A DNA stretch of 64,000 nucleotides from Cheilinus undulatus (Eukaryota; Chordata; Actinopteri; Labriformes; Labridae), in the NCBI RefSeq assembly GCF_018320785.1, contig NC_054884.1, forward strand, positions 16,989,667 through 17,053,666, in the 5' to 3' direction. Numbering within the stretch: position 1 is the first letter of the stretch; the number at the start of each line of letters is the position of its first letter. The notes under the pieces were generated by a model. It did no database searches. It worked only from the letters and a program-made list of their open reading frames with translations, and was not told where the DNA came from. The position numbers and the translations under genes were made by a program. Positions 24,348 to 36,867 of this stretch are shown here, in pieces.

Positions 24348-24951
24348 TAGGCCCCGTCCACACGGAGACAAATTCAGGAGTATACACGAAAGATTTTTGT
24401 TGTATCGGAGTTTCATCCACATGAAGCAGCGTTTTGGGTGACTGTAAACGATACTTTTAGAAAACAGGTCCCAGAAACTATCGTTTTGTCTCCGTGTGGA
24501 CGGCCAACCACATCTTTCTTGAAAGATTATGTCACACATAGCGTAGCTCTCTTAAGACACATGCATGGGTCCGGCCAAAACAACAATGGTTGATTACAGG
24601 GTTACATACTGAGCTTGTTATGGCTTTTACAGCAAAATCTGATGCTCCTTTACCACCAGCCCGAAACGCACACATCGTATGTTCTTAAATCCAACACAGA
24701 GAACAACCAGAAGGGCAACTAGTAGAACGTTTGTGTCAGTTTTCTGTGATCATCTTCTCTCTTTTGGTGCATTTCCTTGGCAGCAATACAGCGCCACATA
24801 CAGGCTTGGCATATGCACTACAGCGTTATCAGTTGTTTTTAGTTGTTCCGTGCTTATGAGGCTATTTCCTGAAACGACCCCGTCTTTACTGAAAACTTTT
24901 TCAAAACGAAAGGGCAATATATTGTTTCCATCTCCCTGTGGACAGGGCCTT
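24348..24951. mobile_element. Non-autonomous DNA transposon (AGGCCCCGTCCACACGGAGA ends)
   Basis: The left end reads TAGGCCCCGTCCACACGGAG and the right end, inverted, TAAGGCCCTGTCCACAGGGA. Internal sub-terminal pieces repeat the motif (TCTCCGTGTGGACGG at about 24489). The ends match a common fish MITE, probably hAT- or CACTA-related. No clear target duplication and no coding capacity. Confidence 0.65.
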
Positions 24952-26823
24952 AGACCGTCTACCCCCAATGTTAATTAGCATGATGACATACCTCCAATTT
25001 CTGCGCTGTTCTGACCAAATAAGGGAGAAAAGTTGGGAAGTAGCATCAATTTCTGCTAGCCTGGTCAGCATTACTATGTAACTCGTTGCCCTTTCAACTC
25101 TGGCAATATGCGGGACAATGCCGGCAGTTTTCAAGCCCTTTGGACATCCAGAGCACAGCCAGGGACTGGTGGCAACCCTACTGCCAGCCCAGACAGTACC
25201 AGTTGAAAGTAGACCATGCTAATGAGCCACATCCACCCCTTACTCAACCATCAAGGTGGAGACTTTATTTTTTCAAGAGGTTATTTTTCCATGCCACTGG
25301 TAATATTTCCACTACATCCAGAACACGACAGGGATTGTGTCAATCCTTCCTGCCTGATAGTGCCCATGGGTGGGCTAACTTGCCATTACATGCATTACTG
25401 CAGCCTCAGTTTATGGCCCAAACATGCCTCAAAGTTCTGCACAGTACTGTATGTCACAGCCAGCATTTTAGATGAAAACGGATGGTTGGATTTTAGGTTA
25501 ATTTCTGTCTATAGATGCTACTTTCAAATGTAGAATCTGTACTTGTGCGTAATTTTAGGGTTGAAGTGTAGTCTGAGTACTGCTGACCAGTCACACATTA
25601 CCTTACAAAAACCAGTCTGTGTAGATGGAAAAAGCTGGCTGAACAAAGCCTCTTGTAATGACTTCCTTTTAGTCTGAGGATGATTCATTTATCTCCAGGA
25701 ACAGATATCTTCATGCAAGTGTGGCTAACAATCTTTTCTTGGATTTCAAAATATCTGCTTAAAGGGCAAACTTGTAAGACACTGTTGTGAAAGCAAAAAA
25801 AAAAAAAATCTAGCTAATACCGACTTCTAGAAATATATCTGGAATGTACAATCTGACCTCCATTTACTAAATAAATGTTTTATTTATTTTTTTCTTCTCT
25901 GAGAACAGGTATGACAAAGCTTGCATTTTCACTTTCTAACCCTATCGAATCTTGTTATTTTCACATTAGGACCTTTTAATTTCAAGTTTTTTAGAGTTTC
26001 TTTTTTGGGCTCATACCATTGAATAATGCCAGCATAAAGTCTCTGTGTGGCATATTATTTACAGTTAAAAACCCCTCCAACAATTTAATTGGTGCTTCTC
26101 TGTATCATGAAAGAACCAAGAGCATCATTAGGCATCATCTCTTCATTCAGAGATTGAGATTATTAATCAATTATGCCATTCAAAATCCTGACATAGACTT
26201 TGAACTTGCAGATTAGAGCATAAAGTTAAAGGAACCATGTTTCTTAGTTCATAATTCAAGTAAGGATTAAGGTCATTAGCAAGCAATCTGACTTTCTTTT
26301 TGCAACCAATAGTGTCCCCTTCTGCTGAAAAATAGAGAGAAGAAAAAAGGCACTCTCACACTGGTTTTACCCACAATGCAACAAAGATTAAGGCAAAAGC
26401 ATGATTTGGCCATGCCAACTCAAAGAGAAACCTACGAGTCGGTTAGTGTGTAAGTTCCATCAGTGAACAGTGAGGTTAATGAGGTGGAAACATAACACTC
26501 TAACTAAAGTTATTGAGCACCCACATGTTTGATGGTATTTCTGTATATAGAGCCTGGTTTATACTTCTGCACTGGATCTATGCTATAGCTACGACACTGT
26601 AACATGGTGCCATATGTGACTGGGCAGTGTGATTTTTTTCTCTCTCTTTTGGCAGTTGAGAAACATGGCTGACCAAAGCATGGAAGATGTGTTAGTAGGT
26701 TTAAAAGGGGGTCCAGCTGCAGGCCGGATGTCTCAGCCCCCCCCACCTCTTGCAGACTACTACTGTGAGACGCCATATCTGTCAGAACAGAAGGGACATA
26801 ATTTGCTGGTACAATGTTTGAGA
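24952..26823. other. Non-coding, no gene recognised
   Basis: AT-rich sequence. GCCTGGTTTATACTTCTGC at about 26550 resembles the terminus of a known fish DNA element, but no partner end was found. Nothing else recognised. Confidence 0.35.
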
Positions 26824-28080
26824 TTTTTTTTTTAATTCAACCTTATTCATAAATAAACTCTAACAGTTAAATTCATGAAATAGACCAAGCAACATGACAT
26901 ACAGTGCTTAACAAATTTGTTAGACCACCACCCAAAGTAAGGTTTATGCCACAGCTGCATCATGAAGTGCTTTAATGCAGACTCTTTCATCTTCAGTGAG
27001 CTCTCCATGTTTTACCATTCTGAACAGGAATGAGGAATTTCAAACTGAATTCACCTTTTTATACCCAAATTTGAGCCGGCTCACTGGGCTTCTTTGAGAA
27101 GTCAGAAATTAATCAAGCATAACATTCAACCACTAAAACTCATTTTTCTGTTCAGGAATGCAAGTAAATAACTATATTTGACATATTAATCAAGAAATAA
27201 TAATGTGCTTTACTATTTTTTCAGGGTTTTTTTTTTGTAAATCAGTAAATTTGAAAATTCATGGATAACAACAATAATAATATTTTAGCATTAAAAATAT
27301 CATTTGGGTTAAAGAACTTCTACATATTGGTGTATCAACCAGTGCAGAAACATCTAAAATGATTTTGGTAATTACCAATGCTGTTAATTTAGGACAGCTG
27401 TGGCATAAACCTTTCTTTGGGTGGTGGTCTAATAAATTTGTTAAGCACTTTAAATAAAACAGAAAAAGGTCAGAGGGCTCATCTGCGATTCAATTACATA
27501 TTCCCCCATTTTAGAAGTAGTTACACCAACTGTGGCTTGCTTTAGCTTTGTTAAAGCTAATATAGCTCTGCTAGCTATATAGTAAACATTACTACTATTG
27601 AAACATAAGGCATACACTATAGAATTGATAACCTAGCTAAAGCTAACAAAGCTAAAGCAAGCTACCATTCATATAATTATTACTTCTAAGACTGGTGTAG
27701 CTTTAGCAAACATAGCGTAATCTAACATACCCTCGATAGCTTTATATCTAGCTACGTTAGCTATGCAAATATGTTATCTACACAGCTAACGTGGCTTTGT
27801 TCGCTTTAGCCTTAGCTGTGTTAGTGTTTTCAAGGAGGACAAGCTTTATTCCTGTCAGCAGAGTCTTTTTTTTAGCTTTATTGAAATTTCTCTAATCAGG
27901 TTTGCAGGTCAGGTTTTTGACTTTTATCTTTTGGTAGCTTAACCCTTAACCATAACCCTAACCTTGACAGGAAGTTTAATCTGATTTTATTTTGAAAGCT
28001 TTTGTGTTTTTCTGTTCTGACCACCATAGCGGTCTGCAAGGGGGGCATCTGAGATCTGCAGTCTGAAGTCAGACTGTCTA
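26824..28080. repeat. Repeat family R2, copy A, with a GCTA-rich core and a transposon insertion
   Basis: The left part (GATTTTTTTTTTAATTCAAC, then TTCATGAAATAG), the core of AGCTTTAGCTA/TTAGCTA words (27530-27830) and the right part (TTTAATCTGATTTTATTTTG at about 27975) each have counterparts in copy B at 60033-60850. Copy A is interrupted by the Intruder derivative at 26902-27450; copy B is not. Confidence 0.7.
26902..27450. mobile_element. 549-bp MITE derived from the DD38E Tc1 element
   Basis: 26960-27450 matches 4149-4638 of the full-length element closely. The left 55 bp are not the original left end: after the common GTGCTTAACAAATTTGTTAG they read as the inverse of the element's own right sub-terminal sequence (GGTTTATGCCACAGCTG). 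The copy is flanked by TA and has no coding capacity. Confidence 0.8.
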
Positions 28081-30254
28081 TATTTATTTGAGTCATTGCA
28101 TTGTCATCTGCAGCTGTTTATCTCACTCTAGAGAGCACTTAATATGCCTGTACATCATTCAGAAACTGGCTGTTACCTGATGCTACCCAGCTGACCAATC
28201 ACAGGGATTGCAGTCTGTACTGATTCCACATGTAGGTACATTTTTGAGTAAGTGCATGTAGGACTGTGAGCTTAGGCCTCTGCATAGGTTCAGAGCTACA
28301 GTGCATGGTGCTACAGAGTATAAGGTGTTGATTCAAAGCATGAATTGAAATCAGGCTTTACTCCTGTTTCATATCATAAGGTAGCTTTAGATGCATTCTA
28401 ACTGGTGACTGAAATAAAAGCTTCCAGCTACATAGGTGTGCTTGAAAATTCCTGTAATCACTTTATCCCAATTGTTGCTTACATGACCATCTGTGCAAGA
28501 AGTTTGGCTCCACTTTTTCGCTCATTACCTTCAAGTTGTGTTCATAAATTGCAAAACTGGAGCTAAACTTTGAGCTCCTCATCATACTGGATGTGTTACT
28601 AGCTGCTGTTTTTTGTGGCTTACGGCAATCCTCCAGATCTTTCCCCAGGGAGAAATCTCTCTCTATGTAATAATGAAAAAGCCTGCAGAGTCAGGAGAAA
28701 CTGCTCTTCTCTCGCATTCCATCTTAATGAGCACAACAAGGAGATTCATGCCGCTCCACATATTAATATTCATTAAAAATCATATGAAATGGTAATCTCT
28801 GTTTAAACATGGAATTATCTCTTAAGGTTATTTATTGATGCCACTTTGAATGTCAAGTATGAGGTGTTAATTTGTGTGGATTTTGCAATTTGTCCTTGAA
28901 TTTAAAGTGAATGAGTCATTCTGGATGCAAGTGTTTTAAAAGTGCACATGTGTATTTTTTGCTTAGAAATCATAATTCTGTTGCTCCTTAAAGCTGTAGC
29001 CTAGTTTAATACTCCCGTGGGACTTATTAAAGGGGCGTTTTGCTGTTGGTTTTGCATTTCTGCTTCGTAGGTACAGTAGTGGCATGCAGTTTAATAGAGC
29101 TTGGCTGTCTTGCTCCACAGCTGAAGCTGTCAGTGTAAGTATTCTCTCAGCATGCCTGTCTTTTGTCCTACACTCCCTCTATACCCAACCCTGGAGAATA
29201 AGTGGACCATATAGCACTGTCACATCTGCTTCACTGACCGGCCTGTTTATATCGACTCCTGCTCTTCCTGCAGACGGGAGAGGACAGAAAAGGACCAGGC
29301 AGGAAAGAAACGGCATGAGACAAAGCAGGAAGAAGTGGAAATAAGTGGGCAGAGCTGTCGGAAATTTTCGTAATCAGAGGGGCTCACATCTCCGACGAGA
29401 CATTGGAGCATCCAGCCAATTCGGTGTATTCCTGCAGTCTTTCATCTTTCACTCAATTGTTTCATAATCACATTCTTTTCTGGCATTAGTCACAGATTAT
29501 GTCTAATCCTCCAGTACCCTCTCTAGTGATAACGTCACAAGGCTTTGTTCCATTGTGATCAATTGTTCTGTGTTGTTTGGGAGGCCATTAATCTTAGCGT
29601 GCCCCTTCTGCTCTAAATTGCCTGGTTATTTTCTTCCCTCCCCAAATGAATTCCCTCAGGTGCACTTCTCTCACAGCAAAATATGCTTTTAAAGCCAGTG
29701 TTGCTTGTTGTGCATTACCTTGTGTCTGTGTGGGGTTAGTCTTTGGAGGCTGTGCAAAGTCAATTATGTTGTATCTATAGGATGAAAGTGCACAAAGCTG
29801 GAACACAACGCGCTGTGTCTCAGTGTGTATTTGTCTTCAGTTGTGTGTGAGTCAGTTCCCCAGAGTCCTGAGAGAGTTTCCACCTTTCCTCCAGCTGACA
29901 CCATAAATACTGTGAACAGGTAACGATTTTGACAGCTCGTAGCTGGAGAAGTGTGTGAAATGTGGGTGTTGATGAGCTCTTGTTTGATTCTGTATAAATT
30001 TGAAACAATGCTTTAAGTGACTGCAAAGTATTTAAATAGGTATTACATAAAAGTGGATTTTACATAAGCTTGATTTTTTTCTCCAAACTTTCAGAGTGAT
30101 TTCCAGCCTTTTATTTACTTCCATGACACCTCTTTGTTCTGTGTATCTATCACTAGTAACAACAGGTTGTAACCCACTTTGTATCTGTGGGTGTTTATAT
30201 GTTCTGTAGTACATTGTGGGGTGGGAATAGCAGGATAACTCACAATCCATTATG
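28081..30254. other. Non-coding, no gene recognised
   Basis: Balanced, mostly non-repetitive sequence. The part at 28640-28830 (ATATTAATATTCATTAAAAA and neighbours) could be a conserved non-coding element. No exon signals recognised. Confidence 0.3.
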
Positions 30255-30460
30255 AAAATATATAATATAATGCAGTACCATTAATATATCAAATAGTACA
30301 AGGAGCAATACAACAGATCATATCTAAAGATATGATATAATACAATATGACATGAGACAGTAAGATACAATAAACAATACAACACTTTAGATGTGACATT
30401 TGATTGTATGTGTTGATACATCATACATTGCGATACAGTGTGGCACGATACTAGGGATGC
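30255..30460. repeat. Degenerate pentanucleotide array (copy B)
   Basis: Irregular 5-bp words such as GATAT, GATAC, AATAC and GACAT, of the same family as the arrays at 2790-5095. Confidence 0.6.
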
Positions 30461-30924
30461 GTGAAATTATCTGGTTGACCAGTTAAATTCATATATCAAA
30501 TTAGCCAACACAAGATTTACAAGTCAACTGAATAAATTATCTTTTTTAAAACAGGCCTGAAATCCTGGTCAAATGCTTTTGTGGAGTCGCCATGAAGCCT
30601 CCCGCCACTAGTAGCCATTGTGGCTTCAGTAAAGTAACAACTGAACCAAAGTGATGAGTAAACACGATATTACTCTGCAAAGAGGAATGAAGGCTGGCGG
30701 AGCTAGCTGCTAATATAAGCCACGCTTTACACAGCGTATCAGGTTCCCATCATACCCGCTGACACAGTGGCCTGTGATGAATTTGACTGTTCCCTAAGAC
30801 TTTTTGTGCCTTTAGATCAGTAGGTTAAACAGAGGTTAGATGGGGGTTTAGCTAAATAGGAATTGGGAAAATCTATATACGATACGATTATGGACTGTAA
30901 AAAGAATTGGACAAATCCTGTTAA

Positions 30925-31500
30925 TCCTTAACACTGCAAAGCAGATGGATATGCCAGTTTCTGTGTTTCTCACTGGCAAATCCATCTTGCAAAGCTCCCA
31001 TCTGAACTTTTTGGGCTGGTTAGAAAGTGACAGTACCAATCAGCATCGAGAGGCAGTACTTTCAGGTGTGGCGAAGTCATGACAGACAGCAGCAACAAGA
31101 GGCTGGTGCAGTTATGGTGGAAGACATTAACGCGGATACTGTTAAAGCACCAATTTTATCAGAACTTGATGGCATTTCTTTGTTAAAAGAAGAACAAAAA
31201 ACAGCAATAAGTTGTTTTCTTTTCAAAATCAACAAAGTCGTGCACTGACATGTCGACAGTCGCCATGGTTCGGGTTATGCAGTTCTCTATGGAGCTTACT
31301 CCTCGATAGGGGCGCACCTCATTAGCGGCCACGACACATGTTTTGTTGCTCTGATTGGCCTGTAAGATGTGACAGACAGGATGTTTATCCGACTACACTC
31401 CGAGTTTTTTTTCAAAGGCTCTGCTGTTTCCCAAATGCTGTCTATGAGAGGTTTACCAGATGGATGTGTGAAACAAATACATCTGGTGTGTCAGGCTAGT
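30925..31500 (-). repeat. Repeat family R1, copy 4 (full length, inverted)
   Basis: Reverse of copy 1: it begins CACTGCAAAGCAGATGGAT and ends ATCTGGTGTGTCAGGC. Inside, a plus-strand frame near 31147-31215 contains ILSELDGISLLKEEQKTAI. This resembles the start of RecQ-like helicase domains, but there is no further domain. Confidence 0.65.
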
Positions 31501-31964
31501 ATCTTATGTCAGCCATCTGCTTACAATAGGCAGACTCAAACAGCTTTTGAAGCCAATCTAGGGCAGCTTCCATATTGAAATCACTGACCCAACCAAACTT
31601 TGGATCAACCCTAATGGCCCACCCACTAACTTGACTTCCTGTCAGCTAACTAGCTGCCAGTGAAGCTATCTGTCAATCAAATGAGACGCAACAATCGGTG
31701 TGCAGTGAGGTTTTTCCTAAATATAATTGAACCTCCCCCCACAGCGAGAGGACATGAAGACATAAGCCAATGAGACACATCTAGTTTTCTGAACCAGGCT
31801 GTAACCCAGTTTATTTCTAGTGTAAAACTACAGCTTTTTAACATGTGTTGTGTACGGGACTTCTGGTCTTCCTGCAGCCAGCCTCAAGTGGACACTTGTG
31901 GTTTAGCAATTTTTTGACTCCCACATTGCCTTCATTTTTGAGGACCGGAGGTTGCCAAAAATAC

Positions 31965-32310
31965 AAAAATAGAGTATGATGTAATACAATATAGTATAGT
32001 ACGAAACCATACAGTATGATAAGAAATGATACAAAAAAATTGTGATATAAAATTATATGATACAATATGATATTAAATGGTATGATACAGTATGTTGTGA
32101 TACACTATAGTATGAAACAATACAGTGCAATACAATATGATATAGTACAGTCTGATATAATATGATACAATACAATACAAAACAATTTGCTATGATACAG
32201 TATGATAAGATACAATACAGTACAGGACAAAACAATATAGTGCAACACGATACGGTACAATTAGACATGATACAATACAAAACGTTATGATATGACACAA
32301 TATGCCAGGC
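31965..32310. repeat. Degenerate pentanucleotide array (copy C)
   Basis: About 345 bp of 5-bp words (GATAC, AATAC, AATAT, GATAT). It ends about 100 bp before the 3' end of LINE copy 1. Confidence 0.75.
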
Positions 32311-32404
32311 GTCATCAATTAAAATTTGAATAGATCTGGTTTTTAAAACAAATTCTTAAGGTAAGGTCTGGCTCATCATAATTTATAAGAACTGATTTCA
32401 AGTA

Positions 32405-34180
32405 AAAGAGTAACATCCATCCATTTTCCTTTGCTTGTCCAGGGTCAAGCTTGGGTGGCAGCTGGCTCAGGAAATTGGCCCAGACATCCCTCTTCCCTCT
32501 TCCTAACTCCTCCTGAGGGATCCTGCGGCTTCCCCAGGCCAGAAGAGATATACTATCCATGTGAGTGCTTATACCCCAAGATCCTCTCACAACAGAGTGT
32601 GTCTGGAAGACCTCCAAAAGGAAATACCCAGGAAGTATCCTGATCAGAAGTCCAAACCACCTCAAGTTGTTCCTTCAGAAGCAAAGAAGCTGAGAATTTA
32701 CTCCTGGCTTCCTCCAGATGTCTAAACTTCTCAACCTGTCTCTAAGGCTGAGCCCAGCCCCCTTCCAAGGAAAACTCCTTCACAATGCTTGCATTGCCTG
32801 AAGCTGACACTGCCCCAATCCTTTCATCAATCTCACACTCCATTTTACTCTCACTTGTGAACATTACCAAGAGATACATGAACTCTTTTACTTGAGGCAG
32901 ACTCTCTCCCCACCTAAAGGAAGCAGTCCACCATGGCCTCCAACTTTACAGTGCAGACCCTCATCCTGACTACTTCACACTTGGCTGTAAACCATCCAAA
33001 TGCTTGTTTGAGGTTGTCAGCTGAAGAAACCAACAGAACTCTATCATCAGCAAAAGGCTCAGATGAAAATCTGAGGACTCCAAACCTCTGGTCATACAGG
33101 GACGTGATGGCGTACTGCCATCATAAGCTTTCTCCAAGTCTACAAAACACATGCTGACTGGATGGACAAACTCCCATGCACTCCAAAGAAGGCCTGTGTG
33201 GATAAGGACCTGGTTTATCCTCTTGTGGCCAGGACGAAATACGGATCGTAATGTGATACCAAAACAGTTGGAGCAAATCCTCTGGTTCCCTTTGTAAAAA
33301 AAAAGAAAAAAAATGGGGACCACCTGCAAGTCTGCCATTCCACAGGCATTGTCCCAGACTTCCATGTGACATTGAGGATGAATGCCAGCCAAGATAGCCT
33401 GACAGTGTCAGAGCCTTCAGTGTCTCTGGCTGAATCTCATCTACAGTTGGTCTCCTGCCACTGAAGAGCCAACTGACTTCTTCAGTGATCTCTGCAAAAG
33501 ATTTAGGTGAGTCTTCCCTTACAGTATGTCATCAAACTCTGCCTCCTGCTTGAAGAATGTGTTAGATTAAGGAATTTCAAGGTGTTCCTTCCACTGTACA
33601 ATAGTATGCACAGCCTGAAAAGCCCCTTCTCTATAGTCATTCAGGTGTTTGCTTCCACAGCTACCTAAGTTATAGCCCTCCGAGCCACCTGATACTTGTC
33701 TGCCACTCTTGGAGACCCCAAGCCAAGGCAAAAAGGCCATAAAGTTCAGCAAATGACTTCTCTCACTGCTTGTGTCCACCAGCACAGTCTTAAGTTGCTG
33801 CCACAACAGGCGCCAGTGGTCTTCTGTCAACAACTCCTAGCAGCCAATTCCAAAATGGAGGCTTTGAACAAAGACCTCTTGGACCCCACATCCCCAGCCT
33901 CCCCAAGAATGCAGAAGAAATTCTTTTGGAGGTGTGAGTTTCCACCAGATGTTCCCAATTCATCCTCACAACCTGTTTAGGTTTTCCATGTCTTTCTAAC
34001 AACCTCCCCTACCATCTCATCCAACCCACCACTAGGTGGTGATCAGTTGAGTCCAAGACATACAGCTGCAGACCTGAAGAAGTGACAACAAAATAATGGT
34101 ACCTGAACACCCTCTGTGCCAACTCGGACTCCTTCCTTACAAGAGAGGTGACATTCCAAGCGCCGAGAGCCGGTCTACAC
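32405..34180 (-). mobile_element. Non-LTR retrotransposon (LINE), degraded copy 1
   Basis: Read on the minus strand, the 3' end encodes a broken C-terminus (LPPKLDPGQAKENGW, preceded by EELGRGKRDVWA). This is the typical tail of a fish LINE, whose consensus I remember as WERLGVPPEELEEVAGE. A reverse transcriptase block MCFVDLEKAYD lies at about 33130-33165, and the N-terminal half continues to about 34180. Frameshifts and stops occur throughout. The clade (Rex1/L2/RTE-like) is not certain. Confidence 0.75.
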
Positions 34181-34654
34181 CACTGGACAAAACATTATAG
34201 ATAGCCACTGAAAATGCCGTTATTAAAAAGAAGGAGTCCAAGAAAATTGATTGAAAGTTGAAGTCTGAAGTTCCGCTTTTCCTGAAAACCAAGTCCATGA
34301 TCTACCTCAACTCTGAAAATCGAACCGCTTTATCACCCACTTTTCTTTTTCTTTTCCTCTTATATCTCATTTTCACACTTTCAAAAATACAAGCTTAATG
34401 TCACCCTGTCAGGGTCTTCAATTTGAGATGAATGTGTCAAACAGTGAGTAAAAGGATGTTAATGTTAAGCAACCTTAAGAAAACAAGAAAGACAAAATAG
34501 CTACTGTAAAGGCAAGAAAAGCTTTGCTATTCAGAAAAATCTGTACTGTTGACATAGAAACGCTCATCAAAATAAACCTGGGTCTGGATTTGAGCCACAG
34601 TGGTTTGGTTAGTCTTGCAATGCATGATAGGCTATCAAACAAAACAAAATACAA

Positions 34655-34785
34655 TAAATGATATGATACAAGATAGAAGATCAAAAGAAATGATATGATA
34701 TGATGTAATACATGATACAATCCAATACCAAATATGGTATACGATGCAAAACAATACAGTACGATGTGGTACGATGTGACACGCT
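34655..34785. repeat. Degenerate pentanucleotide array (copy D)
   Basis: Short array of GATAT/GATAC/AATAC words, same family as the others. Confidence 0.6.
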
Positions 34786-34789
34786 CCTT

Positions 34790-36083
34790 TAAAGGTTAAG
34801 TGTTGGATTAATTTTTTTGGACTCTGTTTCACTGACATAAACCCTCTGTCCTCTTCTTCTTTTGTCCCCCCACCAGCCTCTTTTTTGGTCGTGACACCTC
34901 GGTCATGCTACCCTCAGTGATGTTATAAACACCACTGTGATGAATAATATAGCAGTGATGCAGTAAGTCAAATGCTATTTGTTTTCAAATAAAAATATGA
35001 AAATTTGACGCAAGTTATACGATAATTGTCTCAGTAAAAGGAAATGGGGTTGATGATATATTTCCATATTAATGTGTTTTTTTTTTATCCTAGTTTAGAA
35101 TGAATATAAAATAATCTACATGAAGGACTTTAACTTGTACCGAGGGATTCAGTTATGCACATAAACGTGGATTCATCCTCAGGGCCTCATTTGGAGAACT
35201 TTTTCACCACCACTACCCACTGTGTCTACTTGAAAATGTCCTAATGGTCAGAGTGTCAACTTCCATGTGCCCTTTTTTATTTGAATTTCATAACTGCAAC
35301 CTTACAAATTTGCATGGCCTCTATAACAGCTGTCTCATGCAGCACATTATTGTGAATAAAGCTTAAATGCACTAAAGCGGAGCGTACTGCTCTCACTCAT
35401 CGGTCTTGAAGCTGCTCTGGAGTTACATGTGTGGTTATTGTAGAGTGTCTTTGCCGGCTCTGTGATCTCTGTAATTTTTTTCTCTGTCCCACTTTGCTCT
35501 TCGCACCATCTCTGGGACCCCAGAGGACAAGCCCCCCCAACTCCCTGCTTCTCTGCCACAATTATAGCAGCACCCTTTTCTTTATGAAAACGCTCATTCA
35601 TTTCACTAGATAAATTCTTCTTTCTTCAAATGCAAAATGCCATTTCTTTCATTTTCAGTTCAAAGTAACTCAAATATCACTTATTCAATGTGCTTCGTGA
35701 TTTTTTTTTTGGCATTTTTGTATTATAAACACTTTCCACTTTGATTATGAGGCAAACGCAGCATTAGTTCTCATTCATATGAATTCCTAGAGTAAGAACA
35801 AACAGTTAAGAGTAAATACCTTTTAGTCTGCAGTTCAGGCTATGTTGCTCCTGGTGTTATCCGCAGTGACCTCTTTGATAAGCCACAAAAAGAGCAAAAC
35901 AAGACAAAAGATCCAGGTGATGAAATGTAGATGAGGAAAAATAGGAAAAAGTGATTTGCTATTCAGAAGAAATCACATTGTTATGCCTTCTCGGTGAGAG
36001 GCAGCCTGAGCCGCTGTACTGTGCAGCCTCTCTTTCTCTTTTCATTCACATACACACTTTCACCTACTGTGTGCCCTGGTAAA
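34790..36083. other. Non-coding, no gene recognised
   Basis: AT-rich sequence without a recognised repeat terminus or exon. Confidence 0.35.
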
Positions 36084-36240
36084 GCTCTCTCTCTCCCCTC
36101 TCTCTCCCTCTCTCCCTCTCTCTCTCTCTCTAACACACACATTCATGTAATCTCTCCAGCCCCAGCTTCCATCTCTCTCTCTTGCTTCAGCTGTTAGATT
36201 GATCTCTCTCCTCTGCTCTCTGTCCTCTCTTTGTACTTCT
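36084..36240 (+). repeat. (CT)n-rich polypyrimidine tract
   Basis: Runs of TCTCTC and CCCTCTCTC with short CA interruptions. The opposite strand reads open as Arg/Glu-rich peptide, which is an artefact of the repeat. Confidence 0.8.
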
Positions 36241-36867
36241 ACAGTGCACCGACTCTTCACCCTCCTTTTGACGCCTTCTTTTTTTTTCGCACCCAAGTAC
36301 TCTTCCACTCAATTATCCCCAATTTTCTACATCTCTCGCCCACTCTCTGTCTTTTTGCCTCTCAGTATTTTACCATAATCTCCCCTCTCCTCCCTCTCGC
36401 TCATTATTTCTGTCACTCTATCAACCAAACATGCACAGACTCGTCCCATGATATGACTCCACTCTTTCATCTCCCTCTCTCATGCGTACAGTGGTTGGAA
36501 TCAGGCCACTTTCCCTTTCCTCTTATGTCTTTCCCAAATTGTGATCATGAAATGGAGACAAACTGTTCAGGCCTTTTCCATTCATAAAATATCTCGTTAT
36601 CACCTGAGCAGAGCAAATAAAAGATGCTGACAGATACTGGGTTTTCATGCCATTCATGAATCTGCAGAGAAAGTGACCGAGTGCTGCTTTGACTTTGAGC
36701 AAACTTGGAGGACTGATGTGCTGTCATTTAGAAAGCCTTTATACATAAATCACTGCTACGCCTGGAGGTATCGCTGTACAGAGGAGCTGAATGGCATTTC
36801 AGTTTTATGCAGATGACATTGAAATATTCTGGTCAATAGAAGGTTAGTTGTGATAAATAAGATCCAT

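Noticed and set aside
36060..36308. Arg/Glu-rich minus-strand frame
   Set aside because: Artefact of the (CT)n tract.
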